Of a stretch of DNA of 64,000 bases, positions 8,086 to 16,268 are shown one piece after another. Source of the DNA: Aestuariivirga sp. GTDB taxonomy: Bacteria; Pseudomonadota; Alphaproteobacteria; Rhizobiales; Aestuariivirgaceae. The DNA lies in assembly GCF_020252395.1 (NCBI RefSeq), contig NZ_JADCDB010000027.1:21694-85693 (forward strand), read 5' to 3'. Position 1 is the first letter of the stretch. Each line of letters starts with the position of its first letter. The notes under the pieces were generated by a model. It was not told where the DNA came from and did not search any database. It was given only the letters and a program-made list of their open reading frames with translations. Made by a program: the position numbers and the translations under genes.

Positions 8086-8429
8086 GGTCGGATCACGGGG
8101 TGCGACGAGGACGGGCTGGCACGCTGTTGCCAACGCCGCTGCCGACGACACAGGTCGCGACGGACGAGCGCGCCTGATGGGCGCTCGCTCGTCTCTCCCG
8201 TAGGGAGAGCAGGAATTCTGGCAATCTGGCAACTTCTCTAAGTCGTTGAGATAGAACGATCTTTTGAAGTTGCCAAGTTGCCGGAGGGAAGTTGCCAGAT
8301 TGCCGACCGGCAACTTCGCCGCTTCCTTAAGCGTTTGGAATGAAACGACTTTTCGTGCCGGGAAGTTGCCAGTTGCCGAAGTTGCCAGTTGCCAGGACAG
8401 CGCCGTTGGCAACTTCTCGACGGGGAACA
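8086..8429. other. 344-base intergenic region containing an iteron-like array
   Basis: This lies between the RuvC-like gene and the primase-helicase gene, both leftward. Most of it (8219-8416) is a dense array of GAAGTTGCC copies, listed separately. The remaining part (8086-8218) has no convincing gene and contains a small hairpin (GACGAGCG/CGCTCGTC type) around 8163-8193. Confidence 0.6.
8219..8416. repeat. Iteron-like array of GAAGTTGCC in both orientations
   Basis: Seven exact copies of the 9-mer GAAGTTGCC or its complement GGCAACTTC lie in about 200 bases. Forward: 8266-8274, 8288-8296, 8362-8370, 8378-8386. Reverse: 8228-8236, 8309-8317, 8408-8416. Further shortened or degenerate copies occur at 8220-8226, 8274-8282, 8297-8304, 8371-8377 and 8387-8393. 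The array is directly downstream of the primase-helicase gene. Clustered short repeats beside a replication gene suggest an initiator-bound origin or a cis-acting regulatory site; which one is inference. Confidence 0.75.
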
Positions 8430-10688
8430 TCATGGGGTCTCTCCTTCGGGATAGACCCAGACGAGCGGGTTCTCGACGTCGAGCACGGCGCCGGTCTGGG
8501 CTGCTTTGTAGTGGGTGGGAAGAACGGGAATGAAGGCGGGCGTCACCTCGCCGGTGTCCGCATCGACGCTCTCGCCCGATGGGAACCGCATGCCTTCGAT
8601 CACGAGGTAGCCGAGCTTCGAACGGGCGTTGGGCAGGCCATAGGGACCGCCGTCGCGGGTGAACTTCACGTAGCCCTTGGTGGCGAGCACGCTGACACGT
8701 TCACAGATCGTCGTGCGCCCGCCGAGCCCCGCCTGGTTCTCGAAGGCCTCGGCGAACTGCAGGGCGGTGAAGAGGTGTCCGGCGCGCGCCTGCTCATCGA
8801 GAATGTCGAGGATCACATCGCGCTTGCGCGCGCGCTCGGCATCGAGCCGCTCGCCAAGGTCCTTGCGCACCAGGCGCTCGGATTTCGGATCGAGCATGAT
8901 CCAGCGGCCTTGCCGCTTGTCGATGAGGATGGGCTCGATCGCGGGGCCATTGCGCAGTTCGAACTCGATGCGGCGCTCGGGGCGCTCCTCATCGGGGCGA
9001 TGCATGAGGATGCCGGCGCTGTAGAACCCGCGCAGCGCGCTGGCGCCGGCGAGCGCCTGGAACGGATCCTCGGCGATCTGCTTCTTCTGCGCCTTCCGTG
9101 TGTGGTGGCAGAGGATCAGCCCGGCTTCGGGGGCGGTGGTATTGCGCAGCGCTTCCACCCGGGCCTGCAGGAAGAAGAGCATCGCATCATTGTCGTTCTC
9201 GCTGCCGCCATCCGGTCCGCCGTCGAAAAGGTTGCGGATCGGGTCGATGCAAAGGATGTCCGGACGCTCGCTCTCGAACGCGCCGAGGATCGCGGCTTCC
9301 ACCAGGCCAAGGCCACGCCCGTCCAGGATGAGCCGGAGCTTCGGCGTCACGACGAGATTGTCGCGCGCGATGGCGAGCACCGGCTTCGGCAGGCTGAGGC
9401 CTTGCAGCCGCTCGCGCAGGTAGTGGTAGTCGATCTCCGCCTGGAGGTAGAACACGCGCAGAGGGCGCGGCGGCTTGAAGCAGAGGAACGCGGCCCCCGC
9501 CGCCATGTGGGCGAGCAGGCTGATCAGAAAATCGCTCTTGCCGACCTTCGGCGCGCCGCCGAGCACGAGCATGCCACCGGGCGTGAGCACGCGCGGCGCA
9601 ATGATGTCGGCCGGCATGGGGCTCTTGTCGTCGATCAGCGCGCCGAGCGTGAAAGCCGGGATCGATGCGACTGGTGCGTGGCCAAGCGTCAGGCCGGGCC
9701 CGTTGCGGGCGACATGCCGACGCCAGAGCCGATCGAATTCCGCATCGATGCGTTCCGGCGGCCAGGGCGGATCGAGGCAGGCCTGGTTGAACTCCTGGAT
9801 CGCGCGCCGGGCCTCGTCCTCGGTCTCGCGCCCTTCATGAACGAGCCGGACATGATGGCCGATCGCCATGCTGGCCGCTTCGAAGCGGGTGACGGGATCG
9901 ACGCCGCCTGCGCGGGTGCGACGGGACAGAACGTCATCGAGCGTCGGCTTGTCAGGCGTTGCGTGCGGCTCGATGGGCGGTGCGAGACCCGGAAGCGCCG
10001 GCATCACCTCGACCGCGTCGGCGAATTCACGCAGGTCGCTTTCGGCTGCGGAGCTCTCACGGATGGCGACAAGGCGCGAGGCTCCGCCCGTGAAGTAGAT
10101 CGATCCTGCGACGCGGATCGGCTGATGTGCCGAGCGAAAATGCGGATCGCCGCCGACCTTGTCGGCGATCAGCCCTCGCAGCGCGCAGACGAGATCGACG
10201 TCTGCGCCCTCGACGGGTTCATTGAGCCGCCACCAGACATGCAGCTTCGGCGCGCCGGTCTCGCTGCGGCCGCCGCTTTCGACCACCATCACCGGTGACG
10301 GCAGGTACTGCCTGAGGTGAGAGAGCTTTGCTTGCGTCTCGCCTGAGTCGAGGTCGACAACGATGGTCTGGATCTGCTGGACGTCCTCGGCCTTGGCCTG
10401 ACCCGCCTCGGCGACGGTTCCAGGCACAACATAGAGCGCCGCGCCTTCGCGCGCGGCCCAGATGGCCGAGGTCACGATTTTCGTGGCGGCGTCGCGATCC
10501 GCTTCGATCCAGGCGGTGTGGGGGCGGCCCGAGCTTCCTTTCTCGGCAAGGCCGCGCACAGGGATCAGCCCATCACAATAGTCGAAGACGCGGTCGATGA
10601 AGAGCGCGATGGTGTCCTGGTCCGGCGTGAGCATGGGCTCGGCCGCGGACCGGGCATCGCTGGATCGCGGGTTCGCGTCAGCGCTCAT
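8430..10688 (-). CDS. Phage primase-helicase (AEP-like primase plus RepA-type ATPase)
   Basis: A 752-aa replication protein. The N-terminal 240 residues look like an archaeo-eukaryotic-type primase: an acidic strand IVVDLDSGE at about 109-117, LHVWWRL near 149-155, and a QPIRVAGSIYF segment near 189. A C-terminal RecA-fold helicase (AAA_25/RepA type) has Walker A GGAPKVGKS at 377-385 and Walker B ILCIDP at about 478-483. An HTH-like tail may bind DNA. The ATG at 10686-10688 overlaps the stop of the Cas4-like gene. It probably starts phage DNA synthesis. An iteron-like array lies just past its 3' end. Confidence 0.85.
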   Translation of the reverse strand: MSADANPRSSDARSAAEPMLTPDQDTIALFIDRVFDYCDGLIPVRGLAEKGSSGRPHTAWIEADRDAATKIVTSAIWAAREGAALYVVPGTVAEAGQAKAEDVQQIQTIVVDLDSGETQAKLSHLRQYLPSPVMVVESGGRSETGAPKLHVWWRLNEPVEGADVDLVCALRGLIADKVGGDPHFRSAHQPIRVAGSIYFTGGASRLVAIRESSAAESDLREFADAVEVMPALPGLAPPIEPHATPDKPTLDDVLSRRTRAGGVDPVTRFEAASMAIGHHVRLVHEGRETEDEARRAIQEFNQACLDPPWPPERIDAEFDRLWRRHVARNGPGLTLGHAPVASIPAFTLGALIDDKSPMPADIIAPRVLTPGGMLVLGGAPKVGKSDFLISLLAHMAAGAAFLCFKPPRPLRVFYLQAEIDYHYLRERLQGLSLPKPVLAIARDNLVVTPKLRLILDGRGLGLVEAAILGAFESERPDILCIDPIRNLFDGGPDGGSENDNDAMLFFLQARVEALRNTTAPEAGLILCHHTRKAQKKQIAEDPFQALAGASALRGFYSAGILMHRPDEERPERRIEFELRNGPAIEPILIDKRQGRWIMLDPKSERLVRKDLGERLDAERARKRDVILDILDEQARAGHLFTALQFAEAFENQAGLGGRTTICERVSVLATKGYVKFTRDGGPYGLPNARSKLGYLVIEGMRFPSGESVDADTGEVTPAFIPVLPTHYKAAQTGAVLDVENPLVWVYPEGETP

Positions 10689-11443
10689 CCGGGCAGCCTC
10701 CAGCAACGCTCGGCCCATGGGCAGAAGCGGCACTCGAAGTGCGTCGGGTCGTGCGCGATGCGCGGCAGCAGTTCATGCGCGTCGGTGGCGCGCAGGATGC
10801 GCACGGCGCGGTCGCTCGCGGCCTGAGCCCTAGCGGCGTCGAACGGCACGAGCTCGTGGTGAAGCTCGGCGGTATCCTTGTTGATGGCGGTGAAGAGCGC
10901 CGGATGCTCCGAGACACCGGGCAGCGCAGGCTCCAAATAGGCCTGATAGATCGCGATCTGGACGGCGTAGATCGGCTTCGCAAGCACGACGCCCTTGGCG
11001 ACGGTCTCCCGCCACCCCTTGGCGTTCATCGTCTTGCATTCCCACAGTACTGGAACCTGAAGGGCCGGCATGTCGCGAGCCCCGAACACCACGCCGTCGA
11101 CATGACCGCGGATACGCCCGCCCGCGACGGAGAAGCCGATCTGTCCGCCGTCCCTTGTGCGCGTGACGAGATCGAGGCCGCTTGCACGTAGCCAGCGAAT
11201 GGCGACCTCTTCGAGAGCATGGCCGATCTCCAAGATTCGAAGGGTCCGGCCATCGAGGCTCGCGCCGGGATCACGGGGGGTGTCCGTGAACTCGAACTGA
11301 AGCGCGCGATCGCAGGTGACGCCGAGGCGGGAGGCTCCGAGATAGCCGCGCGCCGGGACGGCAACGCGTTCACCTGCAAGCGCCGCATCGATGCGCTGGT
11401 TCAAATGGTCGGCAAAGGTCGTGCCCGAATTGAAGTCGAGCAT
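10685..11443 (-). CDS. PD-(D/E)XK exonuclease with Cas4/AddB-like Fe-S cysteines
   Basis: A 252-aa nuclease. It has the Cas4-like arrangement C44, H75 (GHALEE), D116 (GHVDG), E135-C136-K137 (WECK) and a C-terminal cysteine trio C238, C241, C247, which with C44 would hold a 4Fe-4S cluster. Such phage nucleases make 3' single strands for recombination and work with annealing or RecA-like proteins; a Sak4-like ATPase is encoded upstream at 14200. The gene couples by stop/start overlap with both neighbours. Confidence 0.85.
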   Translation of the reverse strand: MLDFNSGTTFADHLNQRIDAALAGERVAVPARGYLGASRLGVTCDRALQFEFTDTPRDPGASLDGRTLRILEIGHALEEVAIRWLRASGLDLVTRTRDGGQIGFSVAGGRIRGHVDGVVFGARDMPALQVPVLWECKTMNAKGWRETVAKGVVLAKPIYAVQIAIYQAYLEPALPGVSEHPALFTAINKDTAELHHELVPFDAARAQAASDRAVRILRATDAHELLPRIAHDPTHFECRFCPWAERCWRLPG

Positions 11444-11847
11444 CAGAATGGGATCTCCGCGCTCGCCTGCGCGGCGCTCGCCGCCATCGCTTCCTGAAAG
11501 CTGCCGATGGCGGCTTCGATCAGGGTCAGCACCTGCGTTTCGGAGAGGCTGTCGAGCGGCGTCGTCCAGCCGATCTCCTCCATCAGCTCGGCGACGGGCC
11601 GGAGCGCTGCACGCATGGCGGCGCGTTCCTGTTCGGTCAGATCAACCACGGAACGCCTCCGTGCCGACGAGGACCAGAAGGCCTGACAGCTGATCGAGCA
11701 GAACCAGCGTTCCGGGCGCGGCCGGCTTATCGGCAAGGGCTCGCGCCAGCCAAAGCCGCGTGATGGTTTCCTGCAGGCGGCACAGGGGATGCCCTTCGGG
11801 TGCCAGAGACGCTCCCGGTCCGACATCGGTTGCGGCGATGGTGTCAT
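11443..11847 (-). CDS. DUF6511 family phage protein
   Basis: A 134-aa protein. The N-terminal 60 residues hold a probable zinc site (IPCAACRKPSRGFGW, then WFCSISCQAFW with two more cysteines), as in DUF6511. The C-terminal half is helical and acidic. It sits between the DEAH helicase and the Cas4-like nuclease, with a TGATG overlap to the latter. Two starts are possible, 11847 and MSDRERL (11826). Its link with replication genes is positional. Confidence 0.7.
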   Translation of the reverse strand: MTPSPQPMSDRERLWHPKGIPCAACRKPSRGFGWREPLPISRPRPERWFCSISCQAFWSSSARRRSVVDLTEQERAAMRAALRPVAELMEEIGWTTPLDSLSETQVLTLIEAAIGSFQEAMAASAAQASAEIPF

Positions 11848-11862
11848 GGGCGTCGCCTGTCA

Positions 11863-13587
11863 TCACGCCGCCCTCGCCAGCGCGTCGCGATCGGCCCCGA
11901 ACACGAGCCGACGGATCGCGGCCTTGTTGAACTGGAAGGCGATCAGCGCGGAGGCTTGGTAGCGGGTCAGACCGAAGTCCTGGCGGTACTCCATCGGCAG
12001 CAGCGCCAGCTGTTTGTCGGTCGGGGGCTGCGAGAGCCAGCGGCGGGTCTTATGCGCGGTCTCGTCGCTCTCGTGCTCGTTCAGCCAGTCATCGGCGGAA
12101 GCCAGACAGACCATGCGCTCGCCAGTGCCGACGAGCGTGGTTGGTTGGCCCTGCCGGCCGCCCACCGCATACCAGCGCCCGTTCAGGAAGAAGACGCCCG
12201 CCCAGGCGGAGAAGCCGGTCGCGACCAGCGCGGCATCGTCGCCAAACAGATCGCACCACTTGAAGCTCGACCGCTTCAGGAGATCGATCTCGCTCATCAC
12301 GAAGTCGCCGAGCGGTTGCGGCGCATCCGAGGCGTCGTCGCAGGTGAAGGCATGGCCGCAGAGCGGGCAATCCCGCGATGAGAGCGGGATGATCGCATCG
12401 CAGGACGGGCACGTCTTGGTCGGCGCTTCCCCGGTCGGCTCGCGGCCGTCGAGATCGACATCCTGCTCCAGCGAGCCGTGCAGCAGCGTGGACGTGCCGA
12501 AATCCAGGACGACACAGTCCGTCTTGACGACGCCCGGGTGTTCCTGCGGGTTCACCGTGCGCAAGCCGCGGCCTGCCATCTGGACCATGGTCGAGCGATA
12601 GGAACTCGGGCGCAGCAGCACGACGCAGGAGGTCGGCGGGTGGTCCCAACCCTCGGTCAGGACCGCCACGTTGACGATGACGCGCGCTCGGGCCTCGGCG
12701 AAGTCGGCGAGAGCAGCCTTGCGGCTCGCCTCCGTCATCTCGCCGGTGACCAGCACCGTCGGCACGTCGGCTTCACGGAAGGCGTTCGCGACAGCGGTGG
12801 CGTGGGCGACATCGGCGCAGAACACGACCGTCTGCCGGTAGTTTTCGCCTTTCCCTGTCGCGGCAACGCCGCTCTCCGCCTCTTGCGCCTTTTCGCGCCA
12901 ATGGCGGATGACGGCCTCCGTCACCGGCGTCCGGTTCATCACCTTGGCGACCTCGGCCATGTCGAAATCCTCGGCGGTCTTGCGGACCCGTCCGAGATCG
13001 GACTGGACGCCGACGTCGATCACGAAGGTTCTGGGTGGCACGAGGTGGCCGGAGGCGATGAGTTCTCCGATCCGGATCTGGTCGGCGACATTCGAGAAAA
13101 CCGGGCGAAGGCCCTTGCGATCGCCACGGTTCGGCGTCGCCGTCACGCCATAGATCAGCGCCTTCGGGTTGCGCGTCTGGACCCGGTCGATGATGCGCCG
13201 ATAGCTGTCGGCGGCGGCATGATGCGCTTCGTCGATGACGAGAAGATCGAGCGCCGGGAGTTGGTCGAGATTGTTTTCGCGCGCGAGCGTCGGCGCCATG
13301 GCGAAGGTGGCGCGCCCTTGCCAGGACTTCTCGCCCGCATCGACCACGGAGGTCGACAGGCCCGGATTGACCCGGGCGAACTTGGCGCGGTTCTGCGCGG
13401 TCAACTCGTCGCGATGCGCGAGCACGCAGGCCTTCGTGTCGCGCTCTTTCAGGATCTCGCCGACCACGCCGGACAGCATGATGGTCTTGCCGGCGCCGGT
13501 GGGCGCCACGCCGATCGTGTTGTTGTGGCTGCGCAGCGCCGCGACGCTGCGCTCCACGAAGAGCTTCTGGCGGGGGCGAAGCAGCAT
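11863..13587 (-). CDS. Phage DEAD/DEAH-box (SF2) helicase
   Basis: A 574-aa superfamily 2 helicase of the RadD/type III-like group. It has Walker A APTGAGKT at residues 28-35, DEAH at 119-122, TATPNR near 148 and a motif VI-like MVQMAGRGLR near 345. A C-terminal four-cysteine ribbon (CPSC..CPLC, about 392-410) follows. It could unwind replication or recombination intermediates in the prophage replication block. The C-terminal 100 residues have no recognised domain. The gene is intact and 9 bases separate it from the SSB-like gene. Confidence 0.9.
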   Translation of the reverse strand: MLLRPRQKLFVERSVAALRSHNNTIGVAPTGAGKTIMLSGVVGEILKERDTKACVLAHRDELTAQNRAKFARVNPGLSTSVVDAGEKSWQGRATFAMAPTLARENNLDQLPALDLLVIDEAHHAAADSYRRIIDRVQTRNPKALIYGVTATPNRGDRKGLRPVFSNVADQIRIGELIASGHLVPPRTFVIDVGVQSDLGRVRKTAEDFDMAEVAKVMNRTPVTEAVIRHWREKAQEAESGVAATGKGENYRQTVVFCADVAHATAVANAFREADVPTVLVTGEMTEASRKAALADFAEARARVIVNVAVLTEGWDHPPTSCVVLLRPSSYRSTMVQMAGRGLRTVNPQEHPGVVKTDCVVLDFGTSTLLHGSLEQDVDLDGREPTGEAPTKTCPSCDAIIPLSSRDCPLCGHAFTCDDASDAPQPLGDFVMSEIDLLKRSSFKWCDLFGDDAALVATGFSAWAGVFFLNGRWYAVGGRQGQPTTLVGTGERMVCLASADDWLNEHESDETAHKTRRWLSQPPTDKQLALLPMEYRQDFGLTRYQASALIAFQFNKAAIRRLVFGADRDALARAA

Positions 13588-13596
13588 GGCGTCGCC

Positions 13597-14193
13597 TCAC
13601 TGCGCCCACGAGGGACGCATTCCGGCCGCCGGAGCCGCCGCAGGCTGGGCTGCCGTCGGCGGAGCGCCGCCGCTCTGGAAACCGAAGGACTGCGCCACCG
13701 GGCCCATGACCCCGGCGTATTCCTTGTGATCGGGCGTGACGGCGGTCCGGATCTCGTTCTTCGAATCGCCATTGGTGTCGGTGCCAACATCGATCTTGGC
13801 GACGAACTCGATGCCGTCGAGATCGGCGAAGCCGCGGATGCGCCGGGCGGACTGGGCCTGAGGCGAGACGTCCTTGTCGGAAATGCCGCGCGCCGAGTTG
13901 AGGATCGCGCGCACCAGCGCCCGGCCCATATTGCCCCAGTCTGGGCCCTTCGGGCTGTACAGTCCGATCAGCGAGAAGATCTTGCGCCGGGCATACGGGC
14001 CTTCGAGCACCGTGAATTCGGCATTGAGGTAGACCGCGCCGGTGGAGCCGCGCGTCGCATAGCCGCCGGTCCACCCCTGGCTCGGATCATCGTAGCCGCC
14101 AGGGCGGATCGAGAGGCGAACCTTGGCGATCGCGCCCTTCGGGATGACGCTGGTGGTGGACTTGGCGTCGTTGAAATCACTCCAGTTGGACAT
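13597..14193 (-). CDS. Probable phage single-strand DNA-binding-type protein (DUF669-like)
   Basis: A 198-aa protein with a beta-rich N-terminal two thirds (MSNWSDFNDAKSTTSVIPKG .. LNAEFTVLEGPYARRKIF) and a disordered Ala/Pro/Gln tail ending GMRPSWAQ, as in many SSB-like phage proteins. It follows the Sak4-like ATPase gene by 6 bases; phage Sak4 proteins are often encoded beside an SSB. Assignment rests on shape and context. No catalytic residues are seen. Confidence 0.6.
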   Translation of the reverse strand: MSNWSDFNDAKSTTSVIPKGAIAKVRLSIRPGGYDDPSQGWTGGYATRGSTGAVYLNAEFTVLEGPYARRKIFSLIGLYSPKGPDWGNMGRALVRAILNSARGISDKDVSPQAQSARRIRGFADLDGIEFVAKIDVGTDTNGDSKNEIRTAVTPDHKEYAGVMGPVAQSFGFQSGGAPPTAAQPAAAPAAGMRPSWAQ

Positions 14194-14199
14194 GGGGGA

Positions 14200-15075
14200 C
14201 TACTCCTTGATCTGGTCGTTCGAGGCGAAAGCGGACGGGGTTGGATCTGGCAGGCGGCCGGAGAAATCGAGCGGCTGGCGCGAGGGCCCGCGGATCTTGC
14301 GCATCAGGCGTCCGAGATGCGGCTCCTCGACTATGTCGAGGCGGCCGCTGCGGTCCTTCGCGGGAAAGCCGAACGGGTTCAGGGTCTGACAGATGAAGGC
14401 GCGGCGGTTCGCGCCGTCCTCGGCCTTCACCTCCGCCATCGTCAGGACCTCATCGACGATGCCCGGCAGTTCGAGACCGGTCTTGGAGCCGTCGATCTGG
14501 GGTGAGAAGACGCGTCGATTGAAGTCATCGAGCCGCTCATCGAGGATGCCGACGAACCAGACATTCTTCGCTCGGGCGTGCTGCAGCTGGGTGAGCCAGC
14601 CGATCATCTCCCGGCCATGGAGACCGTAGGCACCGCGTACGTCAGGCTTGCCGGTCTTTTCGGACATCGCCTCGGGTTGCCCGCGACACCACTGAAAGCA
14701 GAGCCGGCCGGCGACGGTGATCGAGTCGACGAAGATCGTATCGTAACGATCGAGCACACTCGGCGGCCCGAAGCGCTCGGCGACCGCCGCGAAATGCGCC
14801 TCGCCATAGGCCTGGTCGGAGCGGAGCGCCGGGTTCGGCCCGCCGATGAACACAGCCAGATCGCGGCACTCAGCCCAGGTGCGCGGACGCAATGCGTCGC
14901 CGGTCCACCCTTCGATGGCGAGGTCTCCCGCCTCGAGGTCGAGGAAGAGCGTCGTCTTCGGATCGAGCGTCCAGAGAAGGCTCGTCTTGCCGATCCCGGA
15001 CTTGCCGAAGATGCAGCCCTTGACGCCACGAGCTTCGGCAAGGCGCTGGTCGGCGGTGATGATCGGAAGCGCCAT
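14200..15075 (-). CDS. Sak4-like RecA-fold ATPase (phage recombination)
   Basis: A 291-aa single-domain ATPase with Walker A GKSGIGKTS at residues 24-32 and a Walker B-like YDTIFVDSI near 110. It matches the phage nucleotide-binding/AAA_24 and Sak4 group, minimal RecA-like proteins that help single-strand annealing with the partner SSB. The neighbours (SSB-like protein downstream, DEAH helicase, Cas4-like nuclease) complete a likely recombination set. It starts 3 bases after the upstream gene's stop. Confidence 0.8.
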   Translation of the reverse strand: MALPIITADQRLAEARGVKGCIFGKSGIGKTSLLWTLDPKTTLFLDLEAGDLAIEGWTGDALRPRTWAECRDLAVFIGGPNPALRSDQAYGEAHFAAVAERFGPPSVLDRYDTIFVDSITVAGRLCFQWCRGQPEAMSEKTGKPDVRGAYGLHGREMIGWLTQLQHARAKNVWFVGILDERLDDFNRRVFSPQIDGSKTGLELPGIVDEVLTMAEVKAEDGANRRAFICQTLNPFGFPAKDRSGRLDIVEEPHLGRLMRKIRGPSRQPLDFSGRLPDPTPSAFASNDQIKE

Positions 15076-15077
15076 GA

Positions 15078-15401
15078 TCAGCGCTCCGCCTTGGCGCGGG
15101 CTGCGGCTTCGACCGCGCGATCGGCCCCGACGCCGCCTGCATCACGGGCGATGTGGCTGAGCTTGCGGAGCGCATGCATCCGGTCGCCGATGGCGTTGAA
15201 CTCGGCTTCGAGTACCCGCAGCGCGAAGGCGATATCATCGAGCGTCGCCTCGGTGATGGGCTTGGCGTCGATCGCGCTCGTACCCGGCGTCGCCAGAATG
15301 CGGATCGTCTCTGGCAACGAGCCGAGGCCGTAGTGCGCCTTCTGGAGAGTTTCGAGCGTGGACAGCGGTGCCTCGGGCTTGGTCTTGCCGAACGGGGACA
15401 T
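15078..15401 (-). CDS. Hypothetical phage protein, 107 aa
   Basis: A helical protein (MSPFGKTKPEAPLSTLETLQ..) with a C-terminal heptad-like stretch (LDDIAFALRVLEAEFNAIGD) and an alanine/arginine-rich end. No family recognised. Its position, 3 bases upstream of the Sak4-like gene and 12 bases downstream of the next gene, supports expression with the recombination block. Confidence 0.6.
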   Translation of the reverse strand: MSPFGKTKPEAPLSTLETLQKAHYGLGSLPETIRILATPGTSAIDAKPITEATLDDIAFALRVLEAEFNAIGDRMHALRKLSHIARDAGGVGADRAVEAAARAKAER

Positions 15402-15413
15402 GGGTCGATCCTT

Positions 15414-15893
15414 TCAATCGCGGAGAAGTCGGAAGGCCGGTTTCCCGGTCCTGAGCGTCCGGGCTGGTTCAAAGTTGCGGCGGATCGCATCCGGCCACGC
15501 GCCATAGGCGCGCTCGGAGACCGAGAGGCTGATCTCGACATATTGGCTGGGGTCCTCGCCCGAGGCGCGGATCGTCTCGACAAGAGCGGCGAGCTTGGCC
15601 TGATCCCACTCGGTCTTCTTCGGCAGATCGGCAACGACCGTGACCGAGCCCTCGCTGAAGCGGACCGTTCCCGTGTCCTTGCCCAGCGCTGCGCGGGCTT
15701 CACGCGCACGCTCGCCGAACTTAAGCGCGATGGCGCCGTCAAGCCAATCCTTCAGCGCCTTCGCGCTCTTCAGCGCTGCATCGGCGTCGTCCTGCAGCAC
15801 GGCCAGGACCTCGGCCGCCAGGGTTGTGATTTCGGCGATCGGCATGGTGCGGAGCGCGTCGAGCGTCGGCAGGTTGTTGCGAGGATCTGTCAT
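15414..15893 (-). CDS. Hypothetical phage protein, 159 aa
   Basis: Start chosen at ATG 15891-15893 (MTDPRNNLPTLDALRTMPIA), which overlaps the stop of the upstream gene. A helical N-terminal half (AEVLAVLQDDADAALKSAKA) precedes a short beta segment (GTVRFSEGSVTVVADLPKKT). Similar proteins of about 150-160 aa are frequent in rhizobial phage replication regions, but no biochemical role is known to me. Confidence 0.6.
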   Translation of the reverse strand: MTDPRNNLPTLDALRTMPIAEITTLAAEVLAVLQDDADAALKSAKALKDWLDGAIALKFGERAREARAALGKDTGTVRFSEGSVTVVADLPKKTEWDQAKLAALVETIRASGEDPSQYVEISLSVSERAYGAWPDAIRRNFEPARTLRTGKPAFRLLRD

Positions 15894-16234
15894 CACGCAA
15901 CCTCCTCGGCGAGGAGCGCGGAGAGCGAGACAGGCGACGACTTCGGCTTCAACCGCGCCACCGCGAAATAGGAGAAGTCGTCGGGGCCATGACGCCGCTG
16001 GACGAGGTGCGCGAGCCCCTGTTCGGCCGCCCACATCGCCCGCCGGCCGAGCTTCAGGAGCTCGGTGCGGTCCTTGGGCAGCAGCCGGGTCGCCATCGGC
16101 ATGCCGTCAAGGGCGAGGAACCCTCGATGGTATTCGAGGCGGTCACCGGACGTGGCTTGGCCGAGCCAGCCGCAGAAGTCGATCTCCGAGATCCGGAGCC
16201 TGACCGTGGGAAGGGGAATGATCGTGTTGCTCAT
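15893..16234 (-). CDS. Hypothetical phage protein, 113 aa
   Basis: The 113-aa product (MSNTIIPLPTVRLRISEIDF..) has no recognised domain. A central RTELLKLGRRAMWAAEQGLA helix is the most conserved-looking part. An ATGA overlap with the downstream gene and 34 bases to the upstream sigma factor gene place it at the front of the leftward replication operon. Confidence 0.55.
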   Translation of the reverse strand: MSNTIIPLPTVRLRISEIDFCGWLGQATSGDRLEYHRGFLALDGMPMATRLLPKDRTELLKLGRRAMWAAEQGLAHLVQRRHGPDDFSYFAVARLKPKSSPVSLSALLAEEVA

Positions 16235-16268
16235 AATTGGCTCCTACTCACCGGCACCGGAAATCGTC

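Noticed and set aside
8086..8433. N-terminal extension of the RuvC-like protein through the repeat array
   Set aside because: The extension would be a translation of the repeats (KLP/GNF units), with no place in the RNase H fold; the ATG at 8085 starts just before the first catalytic strand.
8340..10298. 652-codon open frame opposite the primase-helicase gene
   Set aside because: Antisense to a gene with clear Walker motifs; no domain seen.
12478..14505. Very long open frame on the plus strand opposite the DEAH helicase, SSB-like and Sak4 genes
   Set aside because: Its translation is arginine/alanine-rich without any recognisable motif, while the minus-strand frames show complete helicase and ATPase motifs. 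High G+C explains open antisense frames.
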